Assembly (NCBI RefSeq): GCF_013409365.1
Contig: NZ_JACCBA010000001.1
Span: 186,001 to 250,000, forward strand
Source of the DNA: Actinomadura luteofluorescens
GTDB lineage: Bacteria > Actinomycetota > Actinomycetes > Streptosporangiales > Streptosporangiaceae
Reading direction: 5' to 3'
DNA length: 64,000 nt
Part shown: positions 9,036 to 19,725 of the stretch, one piece after another
Layout: the number at the start of each line of letters is the position of its first letter
Position numbering within the stretch: position 1 is the first letter of the stretch
Made by a program: the position numbers and the translations under genes
Notes under the pieces: model-generated
The model's database searches: none
Seen by the model: only the letters and a program-made list of their open reading frames with translations
Told to the model about the DNA's origin: nothing

Positions 9036-10754
9036 ATGGCACGGGCGAACGACGAGGCTGCGGCCCTCATCCAGGAACTGGCCGATCTGCTGTCCATCAC
9101 GGGCGGCGACGCGTTCAAGATCAGGGCGTACGAGAAGGCGGCGCGGGCGGTCGCGGGGCACCCGGGCGACATCGCCGGCCTCGACCTGGCCGGGCTGCGC
9201 GAGATCTCGGGGGTGGGCGACGCGATCGCCAAGAAGCTCCTCGACTACAACACCACCGGCACGATCCGGCAGGTGGAGGAGCTGCGCGCGCAGATCCCCG
9301 CCGGGGTCCGCACCCTCACCGCCATCCCCACGCTCGGCCCGAAGAAGGCCCTCGCCGTCTACGAGGCGCTGGGCGTCTCCTCGGTGGACGAGCTGGCCGC
9401 CGCCGTCGAGGAGGGCCGGCTCCGCGGGCTCAAGGGCTTCGGCGCCAAGACCGAGGAGAACATCCTCCACGGCATCGAGCTGATGCGCGGCTCCGGCGAG
9501 CGCGTCCTGGTCGACGCCGCGGCGGGCGTCGCCGACGAGATCGTCGCCGTCCTCTCCGCGCTGCCCCAGGTGGAGCGCTGCGCGCACGCCGGCTCGCTGC
9601 GCCGGATGCGCGAGACGATCGGCGACGTGGACGTGCTGGCCGCCTCGCTCGACCCGCGCCCGGTCATGGAGGCGTTCACCGCGCTCCCGTTCGTCGCGGA
9701 GGTGATCGCGGGCGGCGACAAGAAGACCTCGATCCGCACCTCCCGGGGCCTGCAGGTCGACCTCAGGGTCGTCCCGCCCGAGTCGTGGGGCGCCGCGCTC
9801 CAGTACTTCACCGGCTCGCAGGCCCACAACATCCGCACCCGCGAGATCGCCGTGAAGGCGGGGCTCAGGCTGTCGGAGTACGGGCTGTTCCACGCCGGGA
9901 CCGACGAGCTGATCGTGTCCAGGACCGAGGAGGAGGTCTACGAGCGCCTCGGCCTGCCCTGGATCCACCCCACCCTCCGCGAGGACGCCGGGGAGATCGA
10001 GGCGGCGCTCGAGGACGAGCTGCCCCGCCTGGTGACCGTCGACGACCTGCGCGGCGACCTGCACAGCCACACCGACCTGACCGACGGCGTCGCCTCCCTG
10101 GAGGACATGGCCGCCGCCGCGCTGGACCGCGGCCTGGAGTACTACGCGATCACCGACCACGCGCCGAACCTGGTCATGCAGCGCATGACCGACGAGAAGA
10201 TGCTCGCCCAGCGCGCGCGGATCGCCGAACTGCGGGACCGGTTCCCCGGCCTCACGCTCCTGCACGGCACCGAGCTCAACATCGACCCCGACGGCGGCGT
10301 CGACTGGGACGCCGACTTCCTGTCCGGCTTCGACGTGTGCGTCGCCTCCGTCCACTCCCACTTCACGCAGGACGAGGCGAGCATGACCCGGCGGCTCGTC
10401 CGCGCGTGCGAGAACCCCCACGTCCACGTGATCGGCCACCCGACCGCCCGCAGCATCGGCCGCCGGGCGCCGGTGAACGCCGACTGGGACGAGGTGTTCC
10501 GCGCCGCGGCCCGCACCGGCACCGCGATGGAGGTCGACTCCTTCCCCGACCGCCTCGACCTGCCCGCCGACCTGGTCCGCCGCGCGAAGCGGTTCGGCGT
10601 GAAGTTCTCCATCGACACCGACGCCCACTCGGTCGGCCACCACCGCAACATCCGCTACGGCGTCGGCACCGCCCAGCGGGGCTGGCTGACCCCCGACGAC
10701 GTCATCAACACCTGGCCGCTGGAGCGCCTGCGCGCGTTCCTGCGCAAGGCCTGA
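9036..10754 (+). CDS. polX: DNA polymerase X with PHP domain
   Basis: A 572-residue family X DNA polymerase, used for gap filling in base-excision or break repair. Order: N-terminal 8-kDa-like helical region with helix-hairpin-helix (EISGVGDAIAKKLLDY, 55-71) and a second HhH near 131; nucleotidyltransferase core with GSLRRMRETIGDVDV (Asp197, Asp199) and GLQVDLRVV (Asp242); C-terminal PHP phosphoesterase domain with DLHSHTDLTDG (341-351), ITDH (372-375), GTELN and DTDAH metal ligands, the expected 3'-5' exonuclease. Full length for bacterial PolX, with all catalytic acids seen. Confidence 0.93.
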   Translation: MARANDEAAALIQELADLLSITGGDAFKIRAYEKAARAVAGHPGDIAGLDLAGLREISGVGDAIAKKLLDYNTTGTIRQVEELRAQIPAGVRTLTAIPTLGPKKALAVYEALGVSSVDELAAAVEEGRLRGLKGFGAKTEENILHGIELMRGSGERVLVDAAAGVADEIVAVLSALPQVERCAHAGSLRRMRETIGDVDVLAASLDPRPVMEAFTALPFVAEVIAGGDKKTSIRTSRGLQVDLRVVPPESWGAALQYFTGSQAHNIRTREIAVKAGLRLSEYGLFHAGTDELIVSRTEEEVYERLGLPWIHPTLREDAGEIEAALEDELPRLVTVDDLRGDLHSHTDLTDGVASLEDMAAAALDRGLEYYAITDHAPNLVMQRMTDEKMLAQRARIAELRDRFPGLTLLHGTELNIDPDGGVDWDADFLSGFDVCVASVHSHFTQDEASMTRRLVRACENPHVHVIGHPTARSIGRRAPVNADWDEVFRAAARTGTAMEVDSFPDRLDLPADLVRRAKRFGVKFSIDTDAHSVGHHRNIRYGVGTAQRGWLTPDDVINTWPLERLRAFLRKA

Positions 10755-10761
10755 GCGCGGC

Positions 10762-11760
10762 TCAGGCGGGCTGGGGGGCCTCGGCGGGCCTCGGGGCCAC
10801 CGGGGCGGGGCCCGCGGCGGCGGGGACGGGGCCCCGGTCGCGCAGGGCGAAGAACAGGCGGAACGCCGCGATCCACATCAGCACCGCGCCGAGCATGTGC
10901 AGCAGCACCAGGCCGGCGGGGACGCCGAGGAAGTACTGGACGTAGCCGACGGCGCCCTGCGCGACGATCAGCCCGGCCAGCTCGTGGGCGCGGCGGCGCG
11001 CGGCGGCGGGCGCTCCCGTGCGGTGCAGGACGACGATGGCGAGCACCGTCAGCGCGATGGCGAGCCACGCCAGTTCGCCGTGGATGCGGGCGACGTCGGT
11101 GATGTCGAAGCCGTACCGGCGCGACTCTGCGTCGCCCGCGTGCGGGCCGGTGCCGGTGACGACGGTGCCCGCGACGAGCACCGCCGCGCAGGAGACCAGC
11201 AGTGCGGCGGCGAGGCGGCGCGTCCAGGGCCCGGCGAGCGGCCGGGGCGGCTCGTCGCCCTCCCCCGCGCGGATCCACAGCGCGACGCAGAACACCAGCA
11301 GGGCCGGTGAGACCAGGAAGTGCAGCGAGACGGCCGCCGGGTGCAGCTTGGTCAGCACGACGATGCCGCCGATCACCGCCTGGGCGACCACGCTCATCGG
11401 CTGGGCCAGCGCCCACCGCACCAGGCTCCGGCGGCGCGGGCGCAGCCGCAGCGCGGCGACGAACACCAGCACGCCGACGCCCAGCACCACGAAGGTGATC
11501 AGGCGGTTGCCGAACTCGATCGACATGTTGAGCACGTGGTGCTCGGGATTGTGGGTCGGCACCAGGCTGTCGCCGGAGCAGCGCGGCCAGTCGGGGCAGC
11601 CGAGGCCGGACTTGGTGACGCGGACGGCGCCGCCGCTGACGACGATCACCACGTTGCCGATGACGCCGATCAGCGCGAGCAGCCGCAGGGACCCGGGCGT
11701 CGGGCGCCACACGGCGTTCCAGGTCCGGATCAGGAGGTTGGACGACTCTCGCTCTGCCAC
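10762..11760 (-). CDS. ctaA: Heme A synthase
   Basis: A 332-residue membrane enzyme that oxidises heme O to heme A for aa3-type cytochrome oxidase. About eight helices are visible. The first periplasmic loop carries GLGCPDWPRC, the Cys pair (55, 61) conserved in this branch, followed by the His-containing HNPEHHVLNMSIEFGNRL; later RIHGELAWL and LLHMLGAVLMW provide further heme-ligand histidines. The C-terminal tail is Pro/Ala-rich. It begins with GTG directly downstream of a -10 box. Faces ctaB across the prsW gene, all on the same strand. Confidence 0.92.
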   Translation of the reverse strand: MAERESSNLLIRTWNAVWRPTPGSLRLLALIGVIGNVVIVVSGGAVRVTKSGLGCPDWPRCSGDSLVPTHNPEHHVLNMSIEFGNRLITFVVLGVGVLVFVAALRLRPRRRSLVRWALAQPMSVVAQAVIGGIVVLTKLHPAAVSLHFLVSPALLVFCVALWIRAGEGDEPPRPLAGPWTRRLAAALLVSCAAVLVAGTVVTGTGPHAGDAESRRYGFDITDVARIHGELAWLAIALTVLAIVVLHRTGAPAAARRRAHELAGLIVAQGAVGYVQYFLGVPAGLVLLHMLGAVLMWIAAFRLFFALRDRGPVPAAAGPAPVAPRPAEAPQPA

Positions 11761-11767
11761 GGCACCA

Positions 11768-11773
11768 ATCGTA
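11768..11773 (-). promoter_or_regulatory. Leaderless-type -10 box of ctaA
   Basis: On the minus strand TACGAT ends 7 nt before GTG 11760; no Shine-Dalgarno lies between them. Confidence 0.55.
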
Positions 11774-11841
11774 TGGCCGGGTCCCCGTGACCGTGACCCG
11801 GCCCCCGCCCTCCCCCGCGCCGCTCCGCGCGCGGCGTCATG

Positions 11842-13065
11842 TCAGGCGCCGTACGGGCCGGGCGGCCGCGGCGGCAGGAACCCCGACGGCCCCTGCCGCG
11901 CCCACGGCGGCCCGGCCTGATGGCCCGCTCCCGGGCGCGGCGGGGTGCGCAGGAACGCCTGCCTGGCCATCGACATCAGTGCGAGCAGCGAGTCGCGGCG
12001 GGCCACGAACCAGCGCTGGTCCGCGACGCCGCGGTCGGCGCGCTTGTGCAGCAGCGCCAGCTCCGTCGCGGCGAGCTGGTAGTCGACCATGGCGCGCCCG
12101 GCGGGCGCGCCGCCGACCGAGCGGGCCCAGCGGCGGGCGGCGCGGCGGGAGGGGATGGAGCCCAGCATCCGCACGTCCTGCGGCGTCACCAGGCCCGTCC
12201 CCGCGTACATCGGCAGGTAGGCCTCGATCCGGCGCACGGTGCCGCGCCGCTCGACGAACACGATGACGATCAGCGCGACCAGGACGCAGAAGTCCAGCAC
12301 GTAGACGATGCCGAGGCCGCCGAGCCCGAACGCGGCCGCACCGTTCCACAGCCCGTGCAGCACCATCGCGCCGAGCAGCCCGGCGAGCGGCGCGAGGATC
12401 TGGCCGCGCCGGTGCGTGGCGGCGTAGGCGACGCCGAGGCCCGTCATCGAGGTGAACAGCGGGTGGCTGAGCGGCGCGATCAGGCCGCGCAGGACGAACA
12501 CCGCCTGGAGCTGCTGCGCGCCGCCGTCCTCGAACGCCCGCATGTAGTAGGTGACGTTCTCCAGCATGGCGAAGCCGAGCCCGACCATGGCGGCGTAGAT
12601 GATCCCGTCGGCGAACCCGTCGATCTCGTTGCGGCGGAACCACAGCATGCCGAACAGGACGGCGCCCTTCAGCGTCTCCTCGATGATGGGCGCGCCGATC
12701 GCGGCGCTGACGAAGTGGCCCTCCGTCTCGCCGAAGATGGGCACGGTCACGTACAGCATCCCGGCGGTGTTGAGCACGAGGGCGCCCAGCACGGCGACGC
12801 CCGCCCCCCACATGAAGGCGAAGGCCAGGGCGCGCGGCGGCTCGGGCTCCAGCCGGTCGAGGGTGAGGGCGAGGGCGATCAGCACCGGGATCGGCAGGAT
12901 GGCGAGGAGCACCCCGACCCAGAAGCCGGCCCCGCCGAGCGCGGCCTCCGTGCCGAGCGCGACGACGGCGCACAGCCCGGACACGGTCATGCCGAGGATC
13001 AGGCCGACCGGAGGCCGCCCGGGGACACGGCCTTCGAGCACCGCCTTGGGATCCATGCTCGCCAT
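11842..13065 (-). CDS. PrsW-family glutamic intramembrane protease
   Basis: A 407-residue polytopic membrane protein with about eight helices and a C-terminal cytosolic Pro/Arg-rich tail. The diagnostic motifs are APIIEETLKG (EExxK, 129-133), GFAMLENVTYY (169-174) and His-containing APLSHPLFTSMTG and VLHGLWN. PrsW cleaves anti-sigma factors in Bacillus; related actinobacterial proteins are mostly uncharacterised, so the substrate is unknown. Start chosen at ATG 13065, just after a TACGCT box; extending upstream would run through that box. It sits between ctaA and ctaB. Confidence 0.85.
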   Translation of the reverse strand: MASMDPKAVLEGRVPGRPPVGLILGMTVSGLCAVVALGTEAALGGAGFWVGVLLAILPIPVLIALALTLDRLEPEPPRALAFAFMWGAGVAVLGALVLNTAGMLYVTVPIFGETEGHFVSAAIGAPIIEETLKGAVLFGMLWFRRNEIDGFADGIIYAAMVGLGFAMLENVTYYMRAFEDGGAQQLQAVFVLRGLIAPLSHPLFTSMTGLGVAYAATHRRGQILAPLAGLLGAMVLHGLWNGAAAFGLGGLGIVYVLDFCVLVALIVIVFVERRGTVRRIEAYLPMYAGTGLVTPQDVRMLGSIPSRRAARRWARSVGGAPAGRAMVDYQLAATELALLHKRADRGVADQRWFVARRDSLLALMSMARQAFLRTPPRPGAGHQAGPPWARQGPSGFLPPRPPGPYGA

Positions 13066-13073
13066 AACGTCGA

Positions 13074-13079
13074 AGCGTA
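13074..13079 (-). promoter_or_regulatory. Possible leaderless -10 box of the prsW gene
   Basis: On the minus strand TACGCT ends 8 nt before ATG 13065; a TTGCGC lies about 19 nt further upstream. No Shine-Dalgarno is present. Confidence 0.4.
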
Positions 13080-13153
13080 ACGGCAGGTCGCACCGATCGC
13101 GCAAGCGCCGGCGGCCGCCTCCCGCGCCGGCCCGGGGCGCGGGAGCGCGCCGG

Positions 13154-14155
13154 TCAGTGCAGGAGCGGGTCGACCGCCACGGCGGTGAACAGCAGCGCCA
13201 GGTAGACGTTCGACAGGTGGAAGAAGCGCATCGGCCGCAGGTGGACGCCGGTGACCCCGGCGCGCACGGCCTTCAGCAGCCGGTGGCCCTCGGCCAGGAA
13301 GACCAGGCCGAGCACGACGGCGACGGCCCCGTAGACCGGGCCCATCCCGGCGACGGGCCACAGCAGCAGCGAGCACGCGACGGTCGCGTAGGTGTAGACG
13401 AGGCTCTCGACCACGACGCGCCGCTCGGACGCGACGACCGGCAGCATCGGGACCTTGGCGACGGCGTAGTCCTCGCGGTAGCGCATCGCGAGCGTCCAGG
13501 TGTGCGGCGGCGTCCAGAAGAACACCACGCCGAACAGGACGAGCGGCGTCCAGGCGACGCTCCCGGTGACGGCGGCCCAGCCGATGAGGACGGGCATGCA
13601 CCCGGCGATGCCGCCCCAGACGACGTTCTGCGAGGTGCGCCGCTTGAGCAGCAGCGAGTAGACGAAGACGTAGAACAGGATCGCGAACAGCGACCCGGCG
13701 GCGGCGACCGGGTTGACCGCGAGCAGGAACCCGGCGGTGGACAGCACGGCCAGCGTCACCCCGAAGATCAGGGCGCGGGCCGGGGTGACCTGGTGGCGGG
13801 CCAGCGGGCGGCGCCGGGTGCGGCGCATCTTGGCGTCGATGTCGCGGTCGATGTAGCAGTTGACCGCGTTGGCGGCGCCGGCGGACATGGTGCCGAACGC
13901 CAGTGTCAGCAGCACGGTGGACAGCGGCGGCACGCCCCGGTCCGCCAGGAACATCACCGGGATGGTCGTGATCAAGAGCAGCTCGATCACGCGCGGCTTG
14001 GTCAGCGCCACGTAGGCGCGCACGCTCGCGAGGGGCGCGCGCCGGGCGGCCCGCTCGGCGGGGGGCGGCGCGAGCCTGGACGCGGGCGCCTCCGGCACCT
14101 GCTCGTCCAGGTCGATCCCGCGCTTGTTACTGAGCACCGTCACAATCGGGTCCAC
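13154..14155 (-). CDS. ctaB: Protoheme IX farnesyltransferase (heme O synthase)
   Basis: A 333-residue UbiA-family membrane enzyme that adds a farnesyl group to heme B, feeding CtaA. The prenyl-diphosphate/Mg site [12 protein letters not shown] (99-110) followed by RTRRRPLA is intact, as is the second Asp-containing loop in [19 protein letters not shown]. About nine helices. A 45-residue hydrophilic N-terminus precedes [14 protein letters not shown]. Start GTG 14155 is the first in-frame start after the stop-rich upstream region; a slightly later GTG is possible. Divergent from tkt. Confidence 0.92.
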   Translation of the reverse strand: MDPIVTVLSNKRGIDLDEQVPEAPASRLAPPPAERAARRAPLASVRAYVALTKPRVIELLLITTIPVMFLADRGVPPLSTVLLTLAFGTMSAGAANAVNCYIDRDIDAKMRRTRRRPLARHQVTPARALIFGVTLAVLSTAGFLLAVNPVAAAGSLFAILFYVFVYSLLLKRRTSQNVVWGGIAGCMPVLIGWAAVTGSVAWTPLVLFGVVFFWTPPHTWTLAMRYREDYAVAKVPMLPVVASERRVVVESLVYTYATVACSLLLWPVAGMGPVYGAVAVVLGLVFLAEGHRLLKAVRAGVTGVHLRPMRFFHLSNVYLALLFTAVAVDPLLH

Positions 14156-14695
14156 GTCTGACTAGGGATGGGAAATCGATACCACCCTGGCGGTGCCCCG
14201 CGATCGGGCCGGCCTCGGCTGGGTGCGACTTCGGCTTGGTCGTCTTACCGCGGCCGCTGGCGTCAGCCGCGCAATCACTGTAGTCCGCCCCCTCCGGGGG
14301 GCGCGCACCGGGTCGCCGGACGCGCCGGGCGCGACGCCGGCCGGCCCGCCCGGACCACGGATCACCCGCCGGATCACCCGTGCGGGGGGTTAGTCCGCGA
14401 GGCGTTCGGGCAAGGGTGCATGAGCGTCGCGGCCCGATGCCCGGCGCGCGGCGCAGCGGTCCCCCGACCCGCCTGTGGCGGCCCTCCCGCGCGATAGGCT
14501 CGCGGCTGGGCGCGGGCATGATCTTCGTGGCCGCGCCCGTGCGGCCGTGCGGGGCGGGGGGAAGAGGCGCCGCACCGCCGGGCGTTGTCCTGTGTGGGGG
14601 TCGTCCGCGGGGCACAGCCCGCGCACGGCGGCTCCCGCGTACAACATTACAGAGTGGTTATTTTGACACCGGTTCGAGAGGAGCCTGGCGTTTCC
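14156..14695 (+). other. Non-coding divergent spacer between ctaB and tkt
   Basis: 540 bases without a convincing gene. It holds a GC hairpin (14286-14303), a TACAGT box on the minus strand (14277-14282) that could serve ctaB, and near tkt an A/T-rich island (14639-14668) containing TTGACA (14663-14668). The exact promoters cannot be fixed by eye. The long leader leaves room for regulatory RNA, but I see no recognised riboswitch. Confidence 0.5.
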
Positions 14696-16822
14696 GTGAG
14701 CAGGGACAACAGCACGTTTGAGTGGTCCGACCAGGACCGGCGCGCGGTGGACGTGATCCGCGCCCTCGCCATGGACGCGGTCGAGGAGGCGGGCTCCGGT
14801 CACCCAGGGACGGCGATGAGCCTCGCGCCGGCCGCCTACCTTCTCTTCCAGAGGTTCCTGCGGCACGACCCGACGGACCCGGACTGGGCCGGGCGGGACA
14901 GGTTCGTGTTGTCCTGCGGACACTCCAGCCTGACCCTCTACATCCAGCTGTACCTGTCGGGCTACCCGATGACGCTGGACGACCTGAAGTCGCTGCGCAA
15001 GTGGGGCAGCCTCACCCCCGGCCACCCCGAGTACGGGCACACCGCGGGCGTGGAGACCACCACCGGGCCCCTCGGGCAGGGCGTCGCCAACGCCGTGGGC
15101 ATGGCGATGGCGGCCCGCCGCGAGCGCGGCCTGTTCGACCCGGACGCGCCAGAGGGCGAGTCCCCCTTCGACCACACCATCTGGGCGTTCGCGTCCGACG
15201 GCGACATCGAGGAGGGCATCAGCCACGAGGCGAGCGCCCTGGCGGCGCACCAGCGGCTGGGCAACCTGGTCCTGCTCTACGACGACAACCACATCTCGAT
15301 CGAGGACGACACGGCGATCGCGCTGTCGGAGGACGTGCGCGCCCGGTACGCGGCCTACGGCTGGGACGTCCACCACGTCGACTGGACGCAGGACGGCGAC
15401 TACGCGGAGAACGTCGCGGCGCTGGCCAAGGCGTTCGCGGCGGCCAAGGCCGACACGTCCCGCCCGTCCTTCATCGCGCTGCGCACGATCATCGGCTGGC
15501 CGGCGCCGAACAAGAAGAACACCGGCAAGATCCACGGTTCGGCGCTCGGCGCCGACGAGGTCGCCGCGACCAAGCAGGTCCTCGGCATGGACCCGGCCGA
15601 GAGCTTCCACGTCCCCGAGGACGTGCTGGCCCACGCCCGCGCCGTGTCCGACCGGGGCCGCGCCGACCACGCCGAGTGGACCAAGGCGTTCGAGACGTGG
15701 CGCTCCGCGAACCCCGAGCGGGCCGCGGAGTTCGAGCGGATCTCGTCCCGGACGCTTCCGGCCGGCTGGGAGGACGCGCTCCCGCGGTTCGAGGCGGGCA
15801 AGTCCATCGCGACCCGCGCGGCGTCCGGGGAGGTGCTGGCGTCGCTGGCGCCGGCGCTGCCGGAGCTGTGGGGCGGCTCGGCCGACCTCGCGGAGAGCAA
15901 CAACACGACGATGAAGGGCGAGCCGTCCTTCATCCCGGAGGAGTTCCAGACCAAGGAGTTCCCCGGGCACCGCTACGGCCGCACGCTGCACTTCGGCGTC
16001 CGCGAGCACGCGATGGCCGCGATCTGCAACGGCATCGCGCTGCACGGCGGCACCCGCCCCTACGGCGGCACGTTCCTGATCTTCAGTGACTACATGCGCC
16101 CGGCGGTCCGGCTGGCGGCGCTGATGAAGCTGCCGGTCACCTTCGTGTGGACGCACGACTCGATCGGCCTCGGCGAGGACGGGCCGACCCACCAGCCCGT
16201 CGAGCACCTGTGGGCGCTGCGGGCGATCCCCGGCCTGGACGTCGTCCGACCTGCCGACGCCAACGAGACGGCGGTGGCGTGGCGGACCGTCCTGCGGCAC
16301 ACCGACCGCCCGGCGGGGCTGGCGCTGACCCGGCAGAAGCTGGCGACGCTGGAGCGCGGCGGCGAGATCGCGTCCGCTGAGGGCGCCGCCAAGGGCGGCT
16401 ACGTGCTGGCCGACGCCGAGGGCGGGCGGCCCGAGGTGATCATCATCGCGACCGGCAGCGAGGTGGAGCTGGCGCTGCAGGCGCGCGCGACGCTGCAGTC
16501 CGAGGGCACCCCGACCCGCGTGGTGTCGATGCCGTGCGTGGAGTGGTTCGAGGAGCAGACCGACGCCTACCGGCAGGAGGTCCTGCCGCCGGGCGTGCGC
16601 GCCCGGGTCTCGGTCGAGGCCGGCGTGGCGCTCGGCTGGCGCGGCTACGTCGGCGACGCCGGCGAGTCGGTGAGCCTGGAGCACTTCGGCGCCTCGGCCG
16701 ACTACAAGACCCTGTTCCTCCAGTTCGGCATCACGCCCGAGCGCGTGGTGGCTGCGGCCAAGGCCAGTCTCATCAAGGCCGGCGTGCGGAACGCCGGGCA
16801 GGGCGAGACGACCGGCAACTGA
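14696..16822 (+). CDS. tkt: Transketolase
   Basis: A 708-residue thiamine-diphosphate enzyme moving two-carbon units between pentose and hexose phosphates. Hallmarks: [12 protein letters not shown] (34-45), SCGHSS, the cofactor/Mg loop [14 protein letters not shown] near 166, HGSALG, and in the pyrimidine-binding domain [20 protein letters not shown] near 431 with the catalytic Glu; a transketolase C-terminal domain follows. Start GTG 14696 is preceded by GAGAGGAG at a longish 12-nt spacing. First gene of the pentose phosphate operon; tal follows after a hairpin-bearing gap. Confidence 0.95.
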   Translation: MSRDNSTFEWSDQDRRAVDVIRALAMDAVEEAGSGHPGTAMSLAPAAYLLFQRFLRHDPTDPDWAGRDRFVLSCGHSSLTLYIQLYLSGYPMTLDDLKSLRKWGSLTPGHPEYGHTAGVETTTGPLGQGVANAVGMAMAARRERGLFDPDAPEGESPFDHTIWAFASDGDIEEGISHEASALAAHQRLGNLVLLYDDNHISIEDDTAIALSEDVRARYAAYGWDVHHVDWTQDGDYAENVAALAKAFAAAKADTSRPSFIALRTIIGWPAPNKKNTGKIHGSALGADEVAATKQVLGMDPAESFHVPEDVLAHARAVSDRGRADHAEWTKAFETWRSANPERAAEFERISSRTLPAGWEDALPRFEAGKSIATRAASGEVLASLAPALPELWGGSADLAESNNTTMKGEPSFIPEEFQTKEFPGHRYGRTLHFGVREHAMAAICNGIALHGGTRPYGGTFLIFSDYMRPAVRLAALMKLPVTFVWTHDSIGLGEDGPTHQPVEHLWALRAIPGLDVVRPADANETAVAWRTVLRHTDRPAGLALTRQKLATLERGGEIASAEGAAKGGYVLADAEGGRPEVIIIATGSEVELALQARATLQSEGTPTRVVSMPCVEWFEEQTDAYRQEVLPPGVRARVSVEAGVALGWRGYVGDAGESVSLEHFGASADYKTLFLQFGITPERVVAAAKASLIKAGVRNAGQGETTGN

Positions 16823-16840
16823 GCGGGAGCCCGCGAGGCG

Positions 16841-16869
16841 GGCGGCGCCCGCGCACCCCGGGCGCCGCC
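16841..16869 (+). terminator. Intercistronic GC hairpin between tkt and tal
   Basis: A perfect 11-bp stem, GGCGGCGCCCG / CGGGCGCCGCC, with a 7-nt loop. No T-tract follows, so it is more likely an attenuator, a partial terminator or a 3'-end stabiliser than a full stop for the operon. Confidence 0.5.
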
Positions 16870-16910
16870 GCCCTCCCCCGGCGGACGACGAAGACGACGA
16901 GGAGAAAACG

Positions 16911-18026
16911 ATGAGCGACAATCTGAAAGAGCTCTCCGGCGAGGGCGTGTCGATCTGGCTGGACGACATCAGCCGGGAGCGGCTGCGTTCGGGCAACCTG
17001 GCGGAGCTGGTCAAGGACAGGCACGTCGTCGGCGTCACGTCCAACCCGACGATCTTCGCGAAGGCGCTGAGCAAGGGCGACGCCTACGACGAGCAGGTCC
17101 GCGACCTCGCGGTGCGCGGCGTGGACGTCGAGGAGGCGTCCCGCGCGATCACCACCTACGACATCCGGTGGGGCTGCGACGTGCTGCGCCCGGTCTACGA
17201 CCGGACGGAGGGCCTGGACGGCCGCGTGTCGATCGAGGTCGACCCGCGGGTGGCCCGCGACACCCGCCGCACGATCGCCGAGGCGCGGGCGCTGTGGTGG
17301 ATGGTGGACCGGCCCAACCTGCTCATCAAGATCCCGGCGACGGAGCAGGGCCTGCCGGCGATCACCGCGGCGCTGGCCGAGGGCATCAGCGTGAACGTGA
17401 CGCTGATCTTCTCGCTGGAGCGCTACGGCAAGGTCATCGACGCGTTCTACGCCGGCCTGGAGAAGGCCCGGGAGAACGGCCACGACCTGTCGAAGATCGC
17501 CTCGGTGGCCTCGTTCTTCGTCAGCCGGGTGGACACCGAGATCGACAAGCGCCTCGACAAGATCGGCTCGGACGAGGCGAAGGCGCTGCGCTCGAAGGCG
17601 GGCCTCGCCAACGCCCGGCTCGCCTACGCCCTGTACGAGGAGAAGTCGGGCACCGACCGGTGGAAGGCGCTCAAGGACGCCGGGGCCCGTCCCCAGCGGC
17701 CGCTGTGGGCCTCGACCGGCGTGAAGGACCCCGACCTCAGCGACACGCTGTACGTGGACGAGCTGGTCGCGCCGGGCACGGTCAACACGATGCCGGAGGC
17801 GACGCTGGAGGCGGAGGCCGACCACGGCCAGGTCCGCGGCGACACCGTCCGGGGCGCCTACGACGACGCCCGCGCGCACATGGCCGCGCTGAAGGACGCC
17901 GGCGTCGACTACGACGACGTCGTGCGCGTGCTGGAGGAGGAGGGCGTCGAGAAGTTCGAGGCGTCCTGGAAGGAGCTCCTCGACACCATCACCGGCGAGC
18001 TGGAGTCCAAGAAGGCCGGCGCGTGA
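16911..18026 (+). CDS. tal: Transaldolase
   Basis: A 371-residue TIM-barrel enzyme transferring dihydroxyacetone units in the non-oxidative pentose phosphate pathway. [13 protein letters not shown] near residue 42, [11 protein letters not shown] with the Schiff-base Lys (about 140), [11 protein letters not shown] and the late [13 protein letters not shown] are the family blocks in order. Length fits the actinobacterial type. An AGGAGAAAACG ribosome-binding site precedes ATG 16911. Its stop overlaps the GTG of the first Pgi-like gene, so the two are translationally coupled. Confidence 0.95.
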   Translation: MSDNLKELSGEGVSIWLDDISRERLRSGNLAELVKDRHVVGVTSNPTIFAKALSKGDAYDEQVRDLAVRGVDVEEASRAITTYDIRWGCDVLRPVYDRTEGLDGRVSIEVDPRVARDTRRTIAEARALWWMVDRPNLLIKIPATEQGLPAITAALAEGISVNVTLIFSLERYGKVIDAFYAGLEKARENGHDLSKIASVASFFVSRVDTEIDKRLDKIGSDEAKALRSKAGLANARLAYALYEEKSGTDRWKALKDAGARPQRPLWASTGVKDPDLSDTLYVDELVAPGTVNTMPEATLEAEADHGQVRGDTVRGAYDDARAHMAALKDAGVDYDDVVRVLEEEGVEKFEASWKELLDTITGELESKKAGA

Positions 18027-19678
18027 CCTCGGTGGTGACCGCCGGGGGGATCTCGGTCACCATCCGCGGCGCCGTCGTCGACGAGAGCGAGACGGTCCTG
18101 GATCGTCTCGTCTCCGACGGCGTGCCGGGCTCGCTGGTGTCCCGCAACGCCAAGCTGTGGGGGCCGGACGCGGCTCCGCTCGCCGCCCGCCGGCTCGGCT
18201 GGCTGGGCCTGCCGGAGACCTCGCGGTACCTGAGCGACCGGCTGTCGGGCCTGGTGGGCGAGGTCCGCTCCGCCGGGCTCGACCGGGTCGTGCTGGCCGC
18301 GTCCGGGGGCGCGGCGCTGGCCGCGGACGCGATCTGCCGGACGGCGGGCGCCGACCTGACGGTCCTCGACACCACCGATCCGCACGAGGTGTCCGCGGTC
18401 CTGGCCGGCGGCCTGGACCGGACGCTCGTCGTCGTGGCGGACGAGAGCGTCGAGGCCGAGTCGCTCCGGCGCGTCTTCGGGCGCGCCTTCTCCGAGGCCG
18501 GGCTGAAGGGCGCCGAGCTGGCGCGCCGGTTCGTCGTCGTGGCCGAGGAGGGCTCCGGCCTCCAGCGGGCGGCGGGCGACGTCGGGCACCATCTCGTCCT
18601 GACCGAGCCCGATGTCGACGGCCGCTTCGGCGCGCTCGGCGCGAGGGCACTGGTCCCCGCGGCGCTCGCGGGCGCGGACGTCGAAACCCTGCTGGACGAG
18701 GCGGCCCGGCTCGCGGCGGTGCTGCGGCAGCCCTACGACAATCCGGCGCTGGCGCTCGGCGCGGCGCTCGGCTCCTCGGCGCTCGGCGCCCGCGACAAGC
18801 TGGTGATCGCCGACCTCGGCTCCGGCCTGGAGGGCTTCGCCGCGTGGGCGGAGCAGCTGGTCGCCGGAGCGATGGGCAAGGACGGCAAGGGCCTGCTCCC
18901 GGTCGTGGTGGAGGGCGTTGACGCGCCCGGCTTCGAGCTGACCGGGGAGCTGCGGCGCGTCATCCTCGGCCGCCGCCCGGACGAGCCGGGCCCCGGGCGC
19001 GAGGCGGGCGTCAGCGTCGCCGGGCCGCTCGGCGCGCAGTTCCTGCTGTGGGAGTACGCGGTCGCGGTGGCGTGCCGGGTGACCGGGGTCGACCCGTTCG
19101 CCGAGCCCGACGTCGCCGAGTCGCGGGAGAGCACGGCGGCGCTGCTGCGCTCGGAGGAGGGCGCCGCGCCGACGGTGGTGCACCGGCCCCCCGAGCTGGT
19201 CGAGGGCGCCGTCGAGGTGCACGCCCCCGAGGACGCGCTGCGTGGCGCGCAGACCCTCAGCGAGGCGCTGGACGTCCTCCTGGAGGACGTCCCGGAGGGC
19301 GGCTACCTGGCGCTCCTGGCCTACCTGGACCGGTCCGGGGACGCCGCGGCGGCGGAGCTGCGGCCCCTGCTGGCCGCGCGGGCCGCCAAGGTCCGCAGGA
19401 ATCCGGCCCCCGTCACGTTCGGGTGGGGACCCCGCTGCCTGCACACGGCCGGGCAGTACCACAAGGGCGGTCCGGCGAACGGCGCGTTCCTGCAGGTCAC
19501 CGGCGCGGTCACCGATGACGTCGCGGTGCCGGGCAAGCCCTACAGCCTGGGCGAGCTGCAGCTCGCGCAGGCGTTCGGCGACCTGCGGGTGCTGCGCTCG
19601 CTCGGCCGCCCCGCCTTCCGGATCCACCTGCGCGACCGCGCGGAGGGCCTCGGCGGCCTCGCCGCGGCCCTCGGCTGA
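18023..19678 (+). CDS. Pgi-like protein 1, probably non-catalytic glucose-6-phosphate isomerase homologue
   Basis: 551 residues aligning end to end with the actinobacterial Pgi type (also the Pgi half of Tal-Pgi fusions): [40 protein letters not shown] and a C-terminal [11 protein letters not shown] block. Expected active-site motifs are changed. The GGSSLAPE loop reads GGAALAAD (95-102); SKSGGT reads ADESVE (139-144); AESTGK reads AGAMGK (281-286), losing the catalytic Glu; FDQPDV..AK reads [10 protein letters not shown] (359-368), Lys to Arg. The Arg of GGRY survives (DGRF, 199-202). GTG 18023 overlaps the tal stop. Likely a pseudoenzyme or altered-specificity sugar-phosphate protein. Confidence 0.82.
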   Translation: MTSVVTAGGISVTIRGAVVDESETVLDRLVSDGVPGSLVSRNAKLWGPDAAPLAARRLGWLGLPETSRYLSDRLSGLVGEVRSAGLDRVVLAASGGAALAADAICRTAGADLTVLDTTDPHEVSAVLAGGLDRTLVVVADESVEAESLRRVFGRAFSEAGLKGAELARRFVVVAEEGSGLQRAAGDVGHHLVLTEPDVDGRFGALGARALVPAALAGADVETLLDEAARLAAVLRQPYDNPALALGAALGSSALGARDKLVIADLGSGLEGFAAWAEQLVAGAMGKDGKGLLPVVVEGVDAPGFELTGELRRVILGRRPDEPGPGREAGVSVAGPLGAQFLLWEYAVAVACRVTGVDPFAEPDVAESRESTAALLRSEEGAAPTVVHRPPELVEGAVEVHAPEDALRGAQTLSEALDVLLEDVPEGGYLALLAYLDRSGDAAAAELRPLLAARAAKVRRNPAPVTFGWGPRCLHTAGQYHKGGPANGAFLQVTGAVTDDVAVPGKPYSLGELQLAQAFGDLRVLRSLGRPAFRIHLRDRAEGLGGLAAALG

Positions 19679-19682
19679 CCCA

Positions 19683-19725
19683 CCGGGTCCGGCCGCGTCG
19701 ACGCGAGGCGACCGGCCGGATCCGG
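19683..19725 (+). terminator. Intercistronic hairpin between Pgi-like genes 1 and 2
   Basis: A 13-bp stem with one G-U pair, CCGGGTCCGGCCG / CGGCCGGATCCGG, and a 17-nt loop, in the 125-nt gap. No T-tract; may tune expression between the upstream tkt-tal-Pgi1 part and the rest. Confidence 0.5.

Noticed and set aside
14156..14695. tRNA or riboswitch in the long ctaB-tkt spacer
   Set aside because: No T-loop-like GGTTCGA motif or cloverleaf-like pairing was found, and no known riboswitch core.
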